Below, one piece after another: positions 33,056-42,500 of a stretch of DNA of 64,000 bases. The DNA comes from Spirochaetota bacterium. Its GTDB lineage: Bacteria > Spirochaetota > Spirochaetia > Treponematales > Treponemataceae. The stretch is taken from assembly GCA_023393015.1 (NCBI GenBank), contig JAEWMY010000028.1, positions 30,073-94,072 of the forward strand, given 5' to 3'. Position numbers and translations under genes: made by a program. Below the pieces are notes generated by a model. That model was given only the letters and a program-made list of their open reading frames with translations, made no database searches and had not been told where the DNA came from. Every line of letters begins with the position of its first letter. Position 1 is the stretch's first letter.

Positions 33056-34951
33056 CTATCGCCCGGTCCGGGGAACGATCTCGAGCCGCACGCGGCCCGT
33101 CGTCTCCGTCGTCACGAAAAGCCGTCGTTCCGCGGGCCTCGCGTCCAGAATCGCGGAAGCCTCTCCCCCGCCAGCCGCCGTGACGCGCGCGTCCCATCCC
33201 GCGGGATACCAATGCGTCGGAACGAACACCTCGGTCACGCCCTCGCTCGCATCCCACTCGAACGAGAATCTCGCCGCGTCGCGCTCGAACGACATCGCGA
33301 GCGGAACGCCCGAAATCGCCATCGCGTAGGGCCGGCTGAAGCCGCGTACCGCGCGCCCGCCGCCGTCCTCGGCGCAATAGACGGACAAATCCTCGGTATT
33401 CCAGCGATCGCCCTCGCGGTGGGTGTTTCCGGCCGAATAATTCCATACGGTCGAGTGGAGCAAGGCGGCGTCGATCGCGTCGTAATACGATGAGAGAGCC
33501 CGTTCCTGGTCGCCGAAGTCGCCGGTTCGGTACGACGCGCCGCCGTTGAGGTCGAACGGAACGCCGAACTCCCCCAAAAACGCGGGGATTCCCTCGGCTC
33601 TCGGGCGAGAGGCGAGGCGGTTCAGCTGCTCCCGCACGCTTCGCCTGACGGCCGCGCGCCCGAAGGTCGGCGCGCTCGTTTCCGCGTCGGCGACGATCCA
33701 GGAACGCCACTTTTTTGACAGCAGGGTGAGCCCGTCGTACCAATGGAGGGCGTCGACGACGGGGAAGGCTTTATCTCCCTCGCGACGCAAATCCTCCGGA
33801 CGCCAGGCGACGCGCTCGCCCATCGGCACCCCTTCCGCGAAAAACAGGTAATGGGAGTGCTTCTTCGAAAGGGCCGCCATCATCCTGAGCTGGAAGGGCT
33901 TGAGAAAATCACCGCAAAAGGAAACGCGTTCGCCCGCGCGCGGATGGCCCGCGGGGAAGGTAGCGAAATAACCGGCTTTCTTCAGGACCGGCGCTCCGCC
34001 CTCCTCCGCCCACACCCCGGCGCGCTTCCACGGGCACGAAAATCCCGCGCGAAAGACGTTGACCCTCGAGGGGTTTATCGTTTCCCGGCCGGGGACGGTA
34101 ATCATCCCGAACAGGGAAAAGCGCCGGGCCTTCCGAGGATGTCCCGATGCGGCCGCCATCGTATCGAAGGCCGATAGCACTGAACCGGAAGGAGCGGTGA
34201 TACGGCCGTGGGAACGCAGGTCGCCGAGGCCGACGAAACCGTAGTGAGGCTCGTTGAAAAGCCCGAAACCGACCACGGCGGCGCAATCCTTGATCCGTCG
34301 CGCGAGATGGCACATCGCGGCGATATAGCGGTCCTGGAGCCACTCCTGTACGGGAACTCCCTCGACGAGAAAACCGGGGGCGAAGGCGTTCCCCGCGAAG
34401 AAAAGGGTGTTCATCGTCGCAGCGGCGTACCGCAGGTAATTGAGGCCCCAGGACATGGGCCGATACGAGGCCCCCCGCCCTTCCCGGGTAATCGCCGCGC
34501 CCGCCGCGTCGAGCCGTCCGCTCTCGAACCCGATGGCATCGAGCGTCCACCCCGGCGCGCCGTCACCCCCGGTCCATCGGCTCCATACGTCCTGATGCGG
34601 GTCGATGAAAACCGATATGCCGTGGGCCTCGGCCCGCTTGAGAATCGCCCTGAGATACGAGAGGTACTCCTCGTCGTAGACGCCGGGTCCCGAGTGCTCA
34701 ATGGCCTCCCAGGTAACGACGAGCCGGAGAAAGGTAAAGCCCCAGAGCGCGAGTCGCGAGAAGTGCTCGTCCGCCTCAGCTTCGGGAAACGGCTTGCCGA
34801 CGAAAGAAACCTCCGTCGAAAGGGGCGCGCCCGGCGGGCTCGCGGGAACCTTGCTGTCGCCGCCGAGATTGCAGCCGCGAAGGATCACGACCCGACCCGT
34901 CGCGTCGCGGATGTACATCCCGTCCGTTACGTATCTCGCTTCAGTCTTCAT
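33056..34951 (-). CDS. Glycoside hydrolase family 5, endoglycoceramidase/glucosylceramidase-like
   Basis: A 631-residue enzyme with a TIM-barrel GH5 catalytic region (about 20-520). Motifs: RGCNLGGDSKVP and GFTFLRLVVTWEAIEHSGPGVYDEEYLSYL at the start of the barrel, FIDPHQDVWSRWTGG, acid/base Glu in GFGLFNEPHYGF and nucleophile Glu in AFLGEFGVPFD. IDPHQDVWSR with FNEPH is the pattern of the endoglycoceramidase branch of GH5. The C-terminal about 100 residues form a beta domain. No signal peptide, so cytoplasmic. Natural substrate is unknown; a glycolipid or glucoside is likely. GGAGG precedes the ATG. Confidence 0.88.
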   Translation of the reverse strand: MKTEARYVTDGMYIRDATGRVVILRGCNLGGDSKVPASPPGAPLSTEVSFVGKPFPEAEADEHFSRLALWGFTFLRLVVTWEAIEHSGPGVYDEEYLSYLRAILKRAEAHGISVFIDPHQDVWSRWTGGDGAPGWTLDAIGFESGRLDAAGAAITREGRGASYRPMSWGLNYLRYAAATMNTLFFAGNAFAPGFLVEGVPVQEWLQDRYIAAMCHLARRIKDCAAVVGFGLFNEPHYGFVGLGDLRSHGRITAPSGSVLSAFDTMAAASGHPRKARRFSLFGMITVPGRETINPSRVNVFRAGFSCPWKRAGVWAEEGGAPVLKKAGYFATFPAGHPRAGERVSFCGDFLKPFQLRMMAALSKKHSHYLFFAEGVPMGERVAWRPEDLRREGDKAFPVVDALHWYDGLTLLSKKWRSWIVADAETSAPTFGRAAVRRSVREQLNRLASRPRAEGIPAFLGEFGVPFDLNGGASYRTGDFGDQERALSSYYDAIDAALLHSTVWNYSAGNTHREGDRWNTEDLSVYCAEDGGGRAVRGFSRPYAMAISGVPLAMSFERDAARFSFEWDASEGVTEVFVPTHWYPAGWDARVTAAGGGEASAILDARPAERRLFVTTETTGRVRLEIVPRTGR

Positions 34952-34968
34952 GAACCCCTCCTCCGGAC

Positions 34969-34993
34969 AAAAAAAGGGACCCGAACGGGTCCC
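34969..34993 (-). terminator. Intrinsic terminator of the PTS IIA gene
   Basis: On the minus strand, an 8-bp stem GGGACCCG/CGGGTCCC (34976-34993, 2-nt gap) is followed by seven T (34969-34975). It separates the PTS IIA gene from GH5. Confidence 0.88.
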
Positions 34994-35047
34994 TTGTGTA
35001 CGCGCGTCCCGGGCACTGCCGCGGGTGCGCTCGACGCGCCTCGATCC

Positions 35048-35494
35048 TTACTCGGTAAGGATCCGGATGATCTCGGCCTTGTCGTTCGACTTGAGTATCT
35101 CCTGGCGTTTTTCGGCGCTCTTGAAGAGAAGGCTGACCTCCGCGAGGAACTGAAGGTGGGGGCCGGTCTTGTCTATCGGCGAAAGGGTCATGATGAATAT
35201 GCGGCAGGGCTCCTGGTCGAGCGAATCGAAATCGACCGCGTTGTCGGATATACCCATGCAGGCGACGAGGTCGTCGACAGAATCGGTCTTTCCGTGGGGA
35301 ATGGCGATTCCGTGCTTCATGCCGGTCGACATCTTGCGCTCGCGGTCGAGCACGCACGCGCGTGCGGCGTTCTTGTCCTTGACCTTACCGGCCGATACGA
35401 GTATATCAAGCAATTCGTCGATTATAGCTTCTTTGGAAGTGCCTTTGAGGTGAAGGTTGACCGTCTCCGTCGTCAAAACAGTTTTCAGGTTCAT
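35048..35494 (-). CDS. PTS IIA component, fructose/nitrogen (PtsN) type
   Basis: A 148-residue single IIA domain of the PTS_EIIA_2 family. The phospho-His is in HGIAIPHGKTDSVDD (residue about 67), and the fold-specific CRIFIMTLSPIDKTGPHLQFLAEVSLLFKS follows. No EIIB or EIIC is adjacent, which favours a regulatory PtsN-like role over sugar uptake. The ATG at 35494 is chosen because sequence further upstream in the same frame lies outside the conserved domain. Its own terminator lies 55 bp beyond the stop. Divergent from a small hypothetical gene with 57 bp between starts. Confidence 0.88.
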   Translation of the reverse strand: MNLKTVLTTETVNLHLKGTSKEAIIDELLDILVSAGKVKDKNAARACVLDRERKMSTGMKHGIAIPHGKTDSVDDLVACMGISDNAVDFDSLDQEPCRIFIMTLSPIDKTGPHLQFLAEVSLLFKSAEKRQEILKSNDKAEIIRILTE

Positions 35495-35551
35495 ACGGCC
35501 AGTGTACGTTCCTTCATGGGAAAAGTCAAGGTTTTTTGGTACAATCAAGAT

Positions 35552-35956
35552 ATGACGGATACTGACAAATTTTTTTCCGACGCGGATCGCATCGCGTCGC
35601 GGGCGGCCAAGGATCAGGCGATCGGCGGACACGCGTTCGAGCGCGAATTCCGCGACGGCATGACGCGCCTCTTTCTCTCGTGGACGCGCGACTACGCCGG
35701 AATCGGCGACTCGCTCGCGGAGTATTGGCTGAACCGGTACGGCGCGGACGCCGCGAACGCGGAAGGAAGGAAGGGCGCGATCGAGTGGTTCGGCAAGGTC
35801 CTCGCGCTCCTTTCGGGTTCCTTTCCGAAGGACGCGGACTTTTCGGACGGGGATTGGGCGGAGATTCGGGACACCGTATCGGCGGAGGCGGACACCCTCG
35901 ACCTCGATGTGGTCACGGACATCCTTTCGGTCGTGGTCGAGCGGGGAAAGGCCTAG
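35552..35956 (+). CDS. Hypothetical small acidic protein
   Basis: A 134-residue cytoplasmic protein I do not recognise. It is acidic, helical in pattern and contains GHAFEREFRDGMTRLFLSWTRDYAGIGDSLAEYWLNRYG and an acidic C-terminal half (DADFSDGDWAEIRDTVSAEADTLDLDVVTDILSVVVERGK). Codon use fits the neighbours. A TACAAT -10 box (35540-35545) ends 6 nt before the ATG, so the transcript is probably leaderless; an in-frame ATG at 35518 lies in the promoter. The gene may be regulated with the divergent PTS IIA gene. Confidence 0.7.
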   Translation: MTDTDKFFSDADRIASRAAKDQAIGGHAFEREFRDGMTRLFLSWTRDYAGIGDSLAEYWLNRYGADAANAEGRKGAIEWFGKVLALLSGSFPKDADFSDGDWAEIRDTVSAEADTLDLDVVTDILSVVVERGKA

Positions 35957-36029
35957 CGCGCGGGCAAGCCGACGCGCGATCGGCCCAGAACCCGTTCTCG
36001 AAAAAAGCGCGAAAACGATCCCGCTTCCC

Positions 36030-36058
36030 TTGACTTCCCGGCGGGAGTGAATGATATT
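36030..36058 (+). promoter_or_regulatory. Promoter of the structured RNA
   Basis: TTGACT (36030-36035), 17 bp, GATATT (36053-36058), predicting a start near 36065. Confidence 0.6.
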
Positions 36059-36064
36059 TGGCTT

Positions 36065-36341
36065 GTGGAAGGTTACTACTGCCACGGAATATATGGCGTA
36101 CCGGATACCGCCGGGTGGGCGCTCCGGTAGCGGAAGAAAGAACCGAACGAGGGAGGAACCAGTATGGAAAATCCGCCTGAGTCACAAAGCCGGAGAGAAA
36201 CCGGCGCTCCGCAATGACGTACGGCCTGCCCGGACCTTATGGCAGGCATGAAAGGAAAGCCGAAGTTCCCGTGAGCGGAACGACTCCCTTGAGGGGGTGC
36301 AAGGCTCGTACAAGCCGGTGACAGACCGGCTTGTTTTTTTT
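36065..36341 (+). ncRNA. Unidentified structured RNA (small RNA or riboswitch-type leader)
   Basis: A 412-bp gap between protein genes holds a promoter, about 277 nt of stem-rich sequence and a strong terminator. Hairpins read by eye: GCCGG/CCGGC at 36188-36205, CCTGCC/GGCAGG at 36225-36246, GTTCC/GGAAC at 36265-36281, and CTCCC-TTGA-GGGGG at 36284-36297. The last three are closed together by GTACG (36219-36223) and CGTAC (36307-36311), forming a multi-way junction like an aptamer. It also contains a 17-codon ORF (36164-36217) with GGAGG 7 nt upstream. It is not RNase P, tmRNA, SRP or a cobalamin or c-di-GMP aptamer as far as I can match. Confidence 0.6.
36311..36341 (+). terminator. Intrinsic terminator after the structured RNA, before the radical SAM gene
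   Basis: 9-bp stem CAAGCCGGT (36311-36319) with ACCGGCTTG (36325-36333), 5-nt loop, then eight T. It ends 27 nt before the radical SAM start, so it either ends an independent RNA or attenuates the downstream gene. Confidence 0.93.
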
Positions 36342-36368
36342 CGCCCGCGAACATACTCTGGTTTCCTG

Positions 36369-37361
36369 ATGGAACGCGAATACGATTCATGCAAGATATG
36401 CCCGCGCGCGTGCGGGACGAACCGCAACGCGGGCGAGAGAGGACTGTGCGGGGAGACCGCCGACTTGCGACTCTCCTGGGCCGGCCTCCACTTCGGCGAA
36501 GAGCCGCCCGTTACCGGCGCGGGAGGATCGGGGACGATCTTCGTTACCGGCTGCAACCTCCGTTGCAAATTCTGCCAGAACTTCCAGATATCGCACGCCG
36601 GCATGGGCGCGGCCGTAGACGAAGGGACCTTCGCCGAGATATGCCTCGCTCTCGAGCGCGCCGGCGCCGAGAACGTAAACGTCGTCACCGGAAGCCACGC
36701 GATTCCCGCGCTGGCGAGCGGTCTCTCCCTGGCGCGCGAGCGCGGGCTCTCCGTCCCGATTCTCTGGAACTCGTCGGCTTACGAAACGACCGAGGCGCTG
36801 GAGCTTCTCGACGGCCTCGTGACCGTCTGGCTTCCCGACCTCAAAACCCTGAACCCGGCCCTCTCCGAAGGCGTTTTCGCCGCGGGCGATTATCCCTCGG
36901 TCGCGAAAAAGGCGATTCGCCACATGGCGTCCCGGTCGCCGGTCGAGTACGCGCAGAGCCGGGACGGCACCGCCGAAACGCTCTCGTCGGGCGTCGTCGT
37001 GCGCCATCTAGCGCTTCCCGGTCGCCTCGCCGACACGAGGCTCGCGCTCGAGTGGTTCGCCGAACGTCTCGAGGGATCGGCGCTCCTGTCGCTCATGACG
37101 CAGTATACGCCCGTGGACGCGAATCCGCGCGCGCGGCTTCTCGACGAATTTCAGAACCGCCCGCTCGACGAAACCGAATACGACTCGCTGCGCGCGATGC
37201 TCGGGGAGCTCGGCATTGAGGCGGGTTTCTACCAGGAACTCGTGAGCGATACCGAATGGCTTCCCGATTTCAACCGGGTACAACCGTTCTCGTCGGCCCT
37301 CGCGCGGCCCGTCTGGCACTGGAAGGGCGGTTTCGCGCCGGGGACATTCCCCGCCGCGTAG
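36369..37361 (+). CDS. Radical SAM protein, pyruvate-formate-lyase-activase-like (PflA/AmmeMemo-adjacent family)
   Basis: A 330-residue radical SAM enzyme. The iron-sulphur motif is TGCNLRCKFCQNFQIS (C-x3-C-x2-C, residues about 61-68). An N-terminal cysteine set (CKICPRACGTNRNAGERGLCG) is typical of the PflA-homologue family with unclear substrate, as are LPDLKTLNP and LMTQYTPV. No glycyl-radical enzyme is nearby. There is no convincing ribosome site at 36369. A terminator lies 27 nt upstream, so expression may depend on read-through of the structured RNA. Confidence 0.85.
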   Translation: MEREYDSCKICPRACGTNRNAGERGLCGETADLRLSWAGLHFGEEPPVTGAGGSGTIFVTGCNLRCKFCQNFQISHAGMGAAVDEGTFAEICLALERAGAENVNVVTGSHAIPALASGLSLARERGLSVPILWNSSAYETTEALELLDGLVTVWLPDLKTLNPALSEGVFAAGDYPSVAKKAIRHMASRSPVEYAQSRDGTAETLSSGVVVRHLALPGRLADTRLALEWFAERLEGSALLSLMTQYTPVDANPRARLLDEFQNRPLDETEYDSLRAMLGELGIEAGFYQELVSDTEWLPDFNRVQPFSSALARPVWHWKGGFAPGTFPAA

Positions 37362-37380
37362 CACGCAACGCGACGCGACG

Positions 37381-37458
37381 CGATCGCATCGCCTGTCGAT
37401 CGCATCGCCTGTCGATCGCATCGCCCGTCGATCGACTCGCCCGTCGATCGGCTCGCTT
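37381..37458. repeat. Tandem repeat, 16-bp unit x5, after the radical SAM gene
   Basis: Units of GTCGATCGCATCGCCT with small changes (37381, 37395, 37411, 37427, 37443; the first is 14 bp). The repeat starts 20 bp after the radical SAM stop and runs to the malQ promoter. Confidence 0.85.
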
Positions 37459-37479
37459 TCCTTTTTCAAGTTCGTGCCG

Positions 37480-37485
37480 TATAAT
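37480..37485 (+). promoter_or_regulatory. -10 box of the malQ operon, leaderless type
   Basis: A consensus TATAAT ends 6 nt before the ATG at 37492; the -35 is weak (TTTCCT, 37457-37462, 17-bp spacing). Confidence 0.6.
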
Positions 37486-37491
37486 GAAGGC

Positions 37492-39525
37492 ATGCGGCTT
37501 CCATCGTCTCCACACAGGATAACCGGCATCGTGGTTCCGGTCGGCTCTCTTCGGACGCAACGGAGTTGCGGCTCGGGCGAATTCGCGGACATCGTGCCCT
37601 TCGCGGAATTTTGCGCGAAGTCCGGCGTGTCCGTCATCCAGCTTTTGCCGGTCAACGACACGGGAACGGAAAGCTCGCCGTACAGCGCGCTCTCGGCGTT
37701 CGCTCTCAATCCCGTCTACCTGAGCCTCAGGGACCTTCCCGAGGCCGAGCCGTTCAGGAAGGAGATCAACTCGATCCGGGACATCCACGAGTCCCGCGAG
37801 CGGTTCGACTACCGTTCGCTCCGCGCGGCAAAGATGGATCTCCTGCACGCCGTATTCGACTCGCGCGAGCGGGAGATACTCGCCGATCCCGCGCTCGAAA
37901 AATGGATCGCGGACAACCCCTGGATAGCCGAATACGCCGTGTTCATGAACCTCAAACGGCGCAACCTCGACGCCTCGTGGAAGGAATGGCCCAAGATGAG
38001 AACGGCGTCGCGCGCGGAAATCAGCGACCGCTGGGAAAGCCCCGCGCGAAAGTCCACCCACCTTTTTTACGCATGGCTGCAGATGCGCCTCGACGGGCAA
38101 TTCTCGAAGGCCGTGGCCGAATGCGCGAAACTCGGCGTATACCTCAAGGGCGACATCCCGATCCTGATGAACGAGGATTCCTGCGACGCGTGGTCGCTAC
38201 CGGAATTCTTCCGCGACGACCTTCGGGCCGGCAGCCCGCCCGACGACATGAATCCGCTCGGGCAAAACTGGGGTTTTCCGATCTACAACTGGGACAACAT
38301 GCGCGAGGACGGCTTTTCCTGGTGGAAGGCCCGCCTGCGCGCGGCATCGCGCTACTACGCCGCGTTCCGCATCGACCATATCCTCGGTTTCTTCCGGATA
38401 TGGTCGGTCCCGGAGGGCAACGAGTCGGGCGTCCTCGGCTGGACGACGCCGCACGAACCGATAACATCCTCCGAACTGGCCGAGCGCGGCTACTCGGGCG
38501 ACAGGCTCCGCTGGGTAACCGAGCCGCACGTACCGACCCATGTCGTCGAGGACGCGAACGGCCACGACTATCTCGCAGCACACGGCTCGCTCGCGCGCGT
38601 CATGGACCGCGTGGGTTCGGAAGAACTGTGGACGTTCAAGCGCTCGATCACGGGCGAACGGGCGATACGCCGCGCCGACCTTCCCGACGCGGTTCGCGAG
38701 GCGCTCGTTGCGCGCTGGAGGGACAGGCTCTTCCAGGCAACGGGCCGCGACGCGTCGGGAAAACCGACGTACTGCCCCGTGTGGAACTATCGAGACACGA
38801 CGGCGTGGAAATCGCTTTCGGACGGCGAGCGCGCGGATCTCGAGCGGCTCTTTTCGGAAAAGCGCGAACGGGGAGAGCGTCTCTGGCGCGCGCAGGCGAC
38901 CGAGTTACTCGGGACACTCGTCGCGGAAACAGACATGCTCCCCTGCGCGGAAGATCTCGGGAGCATCCCGTCCTGCGTGCCCGAAGTACTCGCGGAACTC
39001 GGCATTTACGGCCTCAAGGTCGTGCGGTGGGAACGCGCCTGGAACGAGGGCGGGCAGCCGCTTCTCGATCTCGACGGTTACCCGGAGCGCTCGGTCGCGA
39101 CGACGAGCGTGCACGACTCCTCGACGCTCAGGGGATGGTGGGACGACGAGGGAGGCGCCGAGGCGCTGACTGCCTACTGGCGTGCGGCGGGCGCCGAAAC
39201 GCCGGAAGGAACGCCGGGACGGAAGTTCGATCCGGAGATCGCGCGGCGCGTACTCTCGACGGTAGCCCGCGCGCGCTCGAGGATCCTCTCGTTGCCGTTG
39301 CAGGACTTTCTCGCGCTATCGGGCGATTTCTACGGAAAGGCGAGCGGGAACGACCGCATAAACGTGCCGGGAAGCGTCTCGGCGTTCAACTGGACGTGGC
39401 GGATCCCCGTCGCGGTCGAGGCGCTGAAAAAGGACCGGAAGCTCACGGAAGCGATCGAGCGCGTCGCGAGGGAACACGCGGAACCGATGGACTCGTCGCG
39501 CGGCGAGATGGGAGCAAACAAGTGA
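37492..39525 (+). CDS. malQ: 4-alpha-glucanotransferase, GH77 (MalQ)
   Basis: Disproportionating enzyme acting on maltodextrins in the cytoplasm, 677 residues. Landmarks: ISGIVVPVGSL-like start (RITGIVVPVGSLRTQRSCGSGEF), LLPVNDTGTESSPYSALSAFALNPVYL, the nucleophile region YAAFRIDHILGFFRIW, Glu in LPCAEDLGSIPSCV and Asp in TTSVHDSSTLRGWW. The ATG at 37492 fits a -10 box ending 6 nt upstream. The next gene starts on a GTG overlapping the malQ stop (GTGA), so the pair is translationally coupled. Confidence 0.94.
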   Translation: MRLPSSPHRITGIVVPVGSLRTQRSCGSGEFADIVPFAEFCAKSGVSVIQLLPVNDTGTESSPYSALSAFALNPVYLSLRDLPEAEPFRKEINSIRDIHESRERFDYRSLRAAKMDLLHAVFDSREREILADPALEKWIADNPWIAEYAVFMNLKRRNLDASWKEWPKMRTASRAEISDRWESPARKSTHLFYAWLQMRLDGQFSKAVAECAKLGVYLKGDIPILMNEDSCDAWSLPEFFRDDLRAGSPPDDMNPLGQNWGFPIYNWDNMREDGFSWWKARLRAASRYYAAFRIDHILGFFRIWSVPEGNESGVLGWTTPHEPITSSELAERGYSGDRLRWVTEPHVPTHVVEDANGHDYLAAHGSLARVMDRVGSEELWTFKRSITGERAIRRADLPDAVREALVARWRDRLFQATGRDASGKPTYCPVWNYRDTTAWKSLSDGERADLERLFSEKRERGERLWRAQATELLGTLVAETDMLPCAEDLGSIPSCVPEVLAELGIYGLKVVRWERAWNEGGQPLLDLDGYPERSVATTSVHDSSTLRGWWDDEGGAEALTAYWRAAGAETPEGTPGRKFDPEIARRVLSTVARARSRILSLPLQDFLALSGDFYGKASGNDRINVPGSVSAFNWTWRIPVAVEALKKDRKLTEAIERVAREHAEPMDSSRGEMGANK

Positions 39526-42500
39526 ATCCTGAAACGAGAGTCGCCCTCATCCCGATCGGCGTCGCCCGTTGCGACGACCGACGCCTTATGGAATTCCACG
39601 TCAACGCGGATACGCGGCGGGCGTGCTCGTTCGACGAGACGCTGTACTCTTCGGCGGGAAACGTGATCTTCGCGGACATCGCGGCAGTTCACCGGTTCGC
39701 GGCGGCCTACAACGCGCGCGTGGACGGCAAGAACCACCCGGAACGCTACCTCCGCGCCGGACAACTGAACGCGATGGCGCTCATCGACGAGATATTCCAC
39801 TACGTCTGCAGGCTCTACCGGGAACGGATGAAGGCGGACTTTTTCGCGGGCGCGCGGGCCCACCTGGACGGCGCGGTCGGCGGCGAGGCGGTAACGAGGA
39901 TACTCTCGTCCTTTTCGGAGCGCTTCCCCGCGAAGTCGGTATACGCCGGAAAGGAAACGGCGCAGGAGTGGCTCGCCGGAACGGAGGCGGACGGAACGTC
40001 GCGCGAGTTCGTCGCCCTCGAGGAGCTGATGACAGTCGAGCTCGCCAACCAGAACCCCGCGTTCGAGCCCTTTCTCCCGATGTTCGACGACGCCGTCCTC
40101 CGGGAAGATCCCGCGTGGGCCGGTTTTTGGGACGCCTTCCGCGCGTGGTCGTCGGTCAATCCGCCGTTCGGCCCGGAAGGCCGCGACCTCGTCTCCATGC
40201 TGAGGGCTCCCGTCGAGTATTCGCCCTACGACCTGAAGGGTCAGCTCGAGTACATACGCACGAGATGGGGCTCGTTTCTCGGCGACTGGCTCGCGCGCCT
40301 GCTCGGCAGCCTCGACCTCATCGCCGAAGAGGAGAAACCGGGATGGGGAGGGCTCGGTCCCGGCGGACCCGAGATGGACGCCTACGAATTCGGCGACATC
40401 AACGCCGAATACGAACGCTTCAGCCCGGACAAGGACTGGATGCCGAACGTCGTGCTCATGGCGAAAAGCGTGCTCGTCTGGCTGCATCAGCTGAGCGTCG
40501 CGTACGGGCGCGAGATATCCCGCCTCGACCAGATTCCCGACGAAGAGCTCGACCGCTTGCGCGACGCGGGTTTCACCGGGTTATGGCTCATCGGACTGTG
40601 GGACAGGTCGCGCGCGAGCGCGCGCATCAAGCAGATATGCGGCAACCCCGAGGCCGCCGCGAGCGCCTACAGCCTCAACGACTACGAGATAGCGCCCGAG
40701 CTCGGCGGATGGGACGCGCTCGAAAACCTCCGCTCGCGCGCGTGGAGACGCGGCATCCGCATGGCGAGCGACATGGTCCCGAACCATACGGGGATGGACT
40801 CCTCGTGGGTCGTCGAAAAGCCCCACCTCTTCGTGCAAACGACCGAGAGCCCGTTCCCGGGATACGACTTCTCGGGCGAGAATCTCTCGCACGACGGGCG
40901 GGTCGGCGTCTACCTCGAGAACCACTACTACTCCAAGACCGACTGCGCGGTCGTGTTCAAGCGCGTGGACAACTCCACCGGCGACACGCGGTACATCTAC
41001 CACGGCAACGACGGAACGGGAATGCCCTGGAACGATACGGCGCAGATCGACTTTCTCAACCCGGAGGCCCGGGAGGAAGTGATACGGAAGATACTGCACG
41101 TCGCGAAGAACTTCCCCATCATACGTTTCGACGCGGCGATGGTGCTGGCGAAAAAACATATCCAGCGGCTTTGGTATCCCGAGCCCGGCAAGGGCGGGGA
41201 CATCGCGAGCCGCTCCCGCTTCGCGATATCCCGCGCGGAGTTCGAACGGCGCATTCCGGAGGAATTCTGGCGGGAAGTCGTGGACCGCTGCGCGAGGGAA
41301 ATCCCCGACACGCTCCTCCTCGCCGAGGCCTTCTGGATGATGGAAGGATACTTCGTCCGCACGCTCGGGATGCACCGGGTGTACAACTCGGCGTTCATGA
41401 ACATGCTCAAGCGCGAGGACAACGAGAAGTACCGGACGACGATCAAGAACACGATAGAGTTCGACCCGGAGATACTCAAGCGCTACGTGAACTTCATGAA
41501 CAACCCCGACGAGGACACGGCGATCGCCCAGTTCGGATCGGGAGACAAGTACTTCGGCGTGTGCACGATGATGGTGGCCATGCCGGGCTTGCCGATGTTC
41601 GGGCACGGCCAAATCGAGGGATTCCAGGAGAAGTACGGCATGGAATACCGCCGGGCGTACCGCGACGAGGTCCCCGACGCGGGTCTCGTGGAACGGCATC
41701 GCCGCGAGATTTTCCCCCTGATGAAAAAACGCTGGGTTTTCGCCGGCGTCGAGAACTTCTTCCTGTTCGACTTCTGGGAAGGATCTTCAGTCAACGAGAA
41801 CGTCTTCGCCTGGTCGAACCGCGCGGGAACCGATAGGGCTCTAATCCTGTACAACAACGCCTACTCGCGCGCGACCGGGTGGATCAAGACGGCGGCCGCG
41901 CGGGCGGAAAAGGACGAAGACGGCGAGAGGAGGCTCGTTCAGCGCACGCTCGCCCACGCTCTCGCGCTCACGCCGCGCGACGGGCGTTTTTGCGTCCTCC
42001 GCGATCAGCGCACCGGCCTTTCCTTCCTGCGCACGACGGGAGAGCTCGCCGACAAGGGACTGTTCGCCACGCTCGACGGATTCCAGACGCAGGCGTTCGC
42101 CGATATCTACGAAGTGGACGACGGACCCGAGGGCCTCTACCGGATACTGTACGAGCGACTGGCCGGGGCCGGCATTCGCGACGTGCGGATGGGAATCCAG
42201 AACATCGTTCACGCGGACCTCTACGACGCCCTCTCCGCCCTCGTGACGGGCGAGTATGTCGCGAAAGTACGCGACATGCTCGGCGCGGCTCCCGGAAAGG
42301 CGCGGTCGCTCGCGCGCGCGCTTTCGGGCGAAACCAAGGAACGCGCGCGCGCGTTCTACGGAGCGTGCGTCTCGATGCTGCTTTCGGATCGCGACGCCTC
42401 GAACCTCGCCGTCGACTACTCGCGCTTCAATCCCGCGCGCGCCGCCCGCGCCTTCGCGTCCCGTCTCGCGCGCGTACCGACGTCGGGGGCATTCGGGGGC

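Noticed and set aside
36160..36250. Cobalamin riboswitch reading of the structured RNA
   Set aside because: The GCCGG-AGAGAAA-CCGGC stem resembles part of the B12 core but the rest of the conserved box (GGUG, CCCGC-ACUG) is not present.
36300..36341. RNase P 3' end (ACAGA-CCGGCUU resemblance)
   Set aside because: The similarity is confined to a terminator hairpin; the GAGGAAAGUCC and other universal RNase P blocks are missing.
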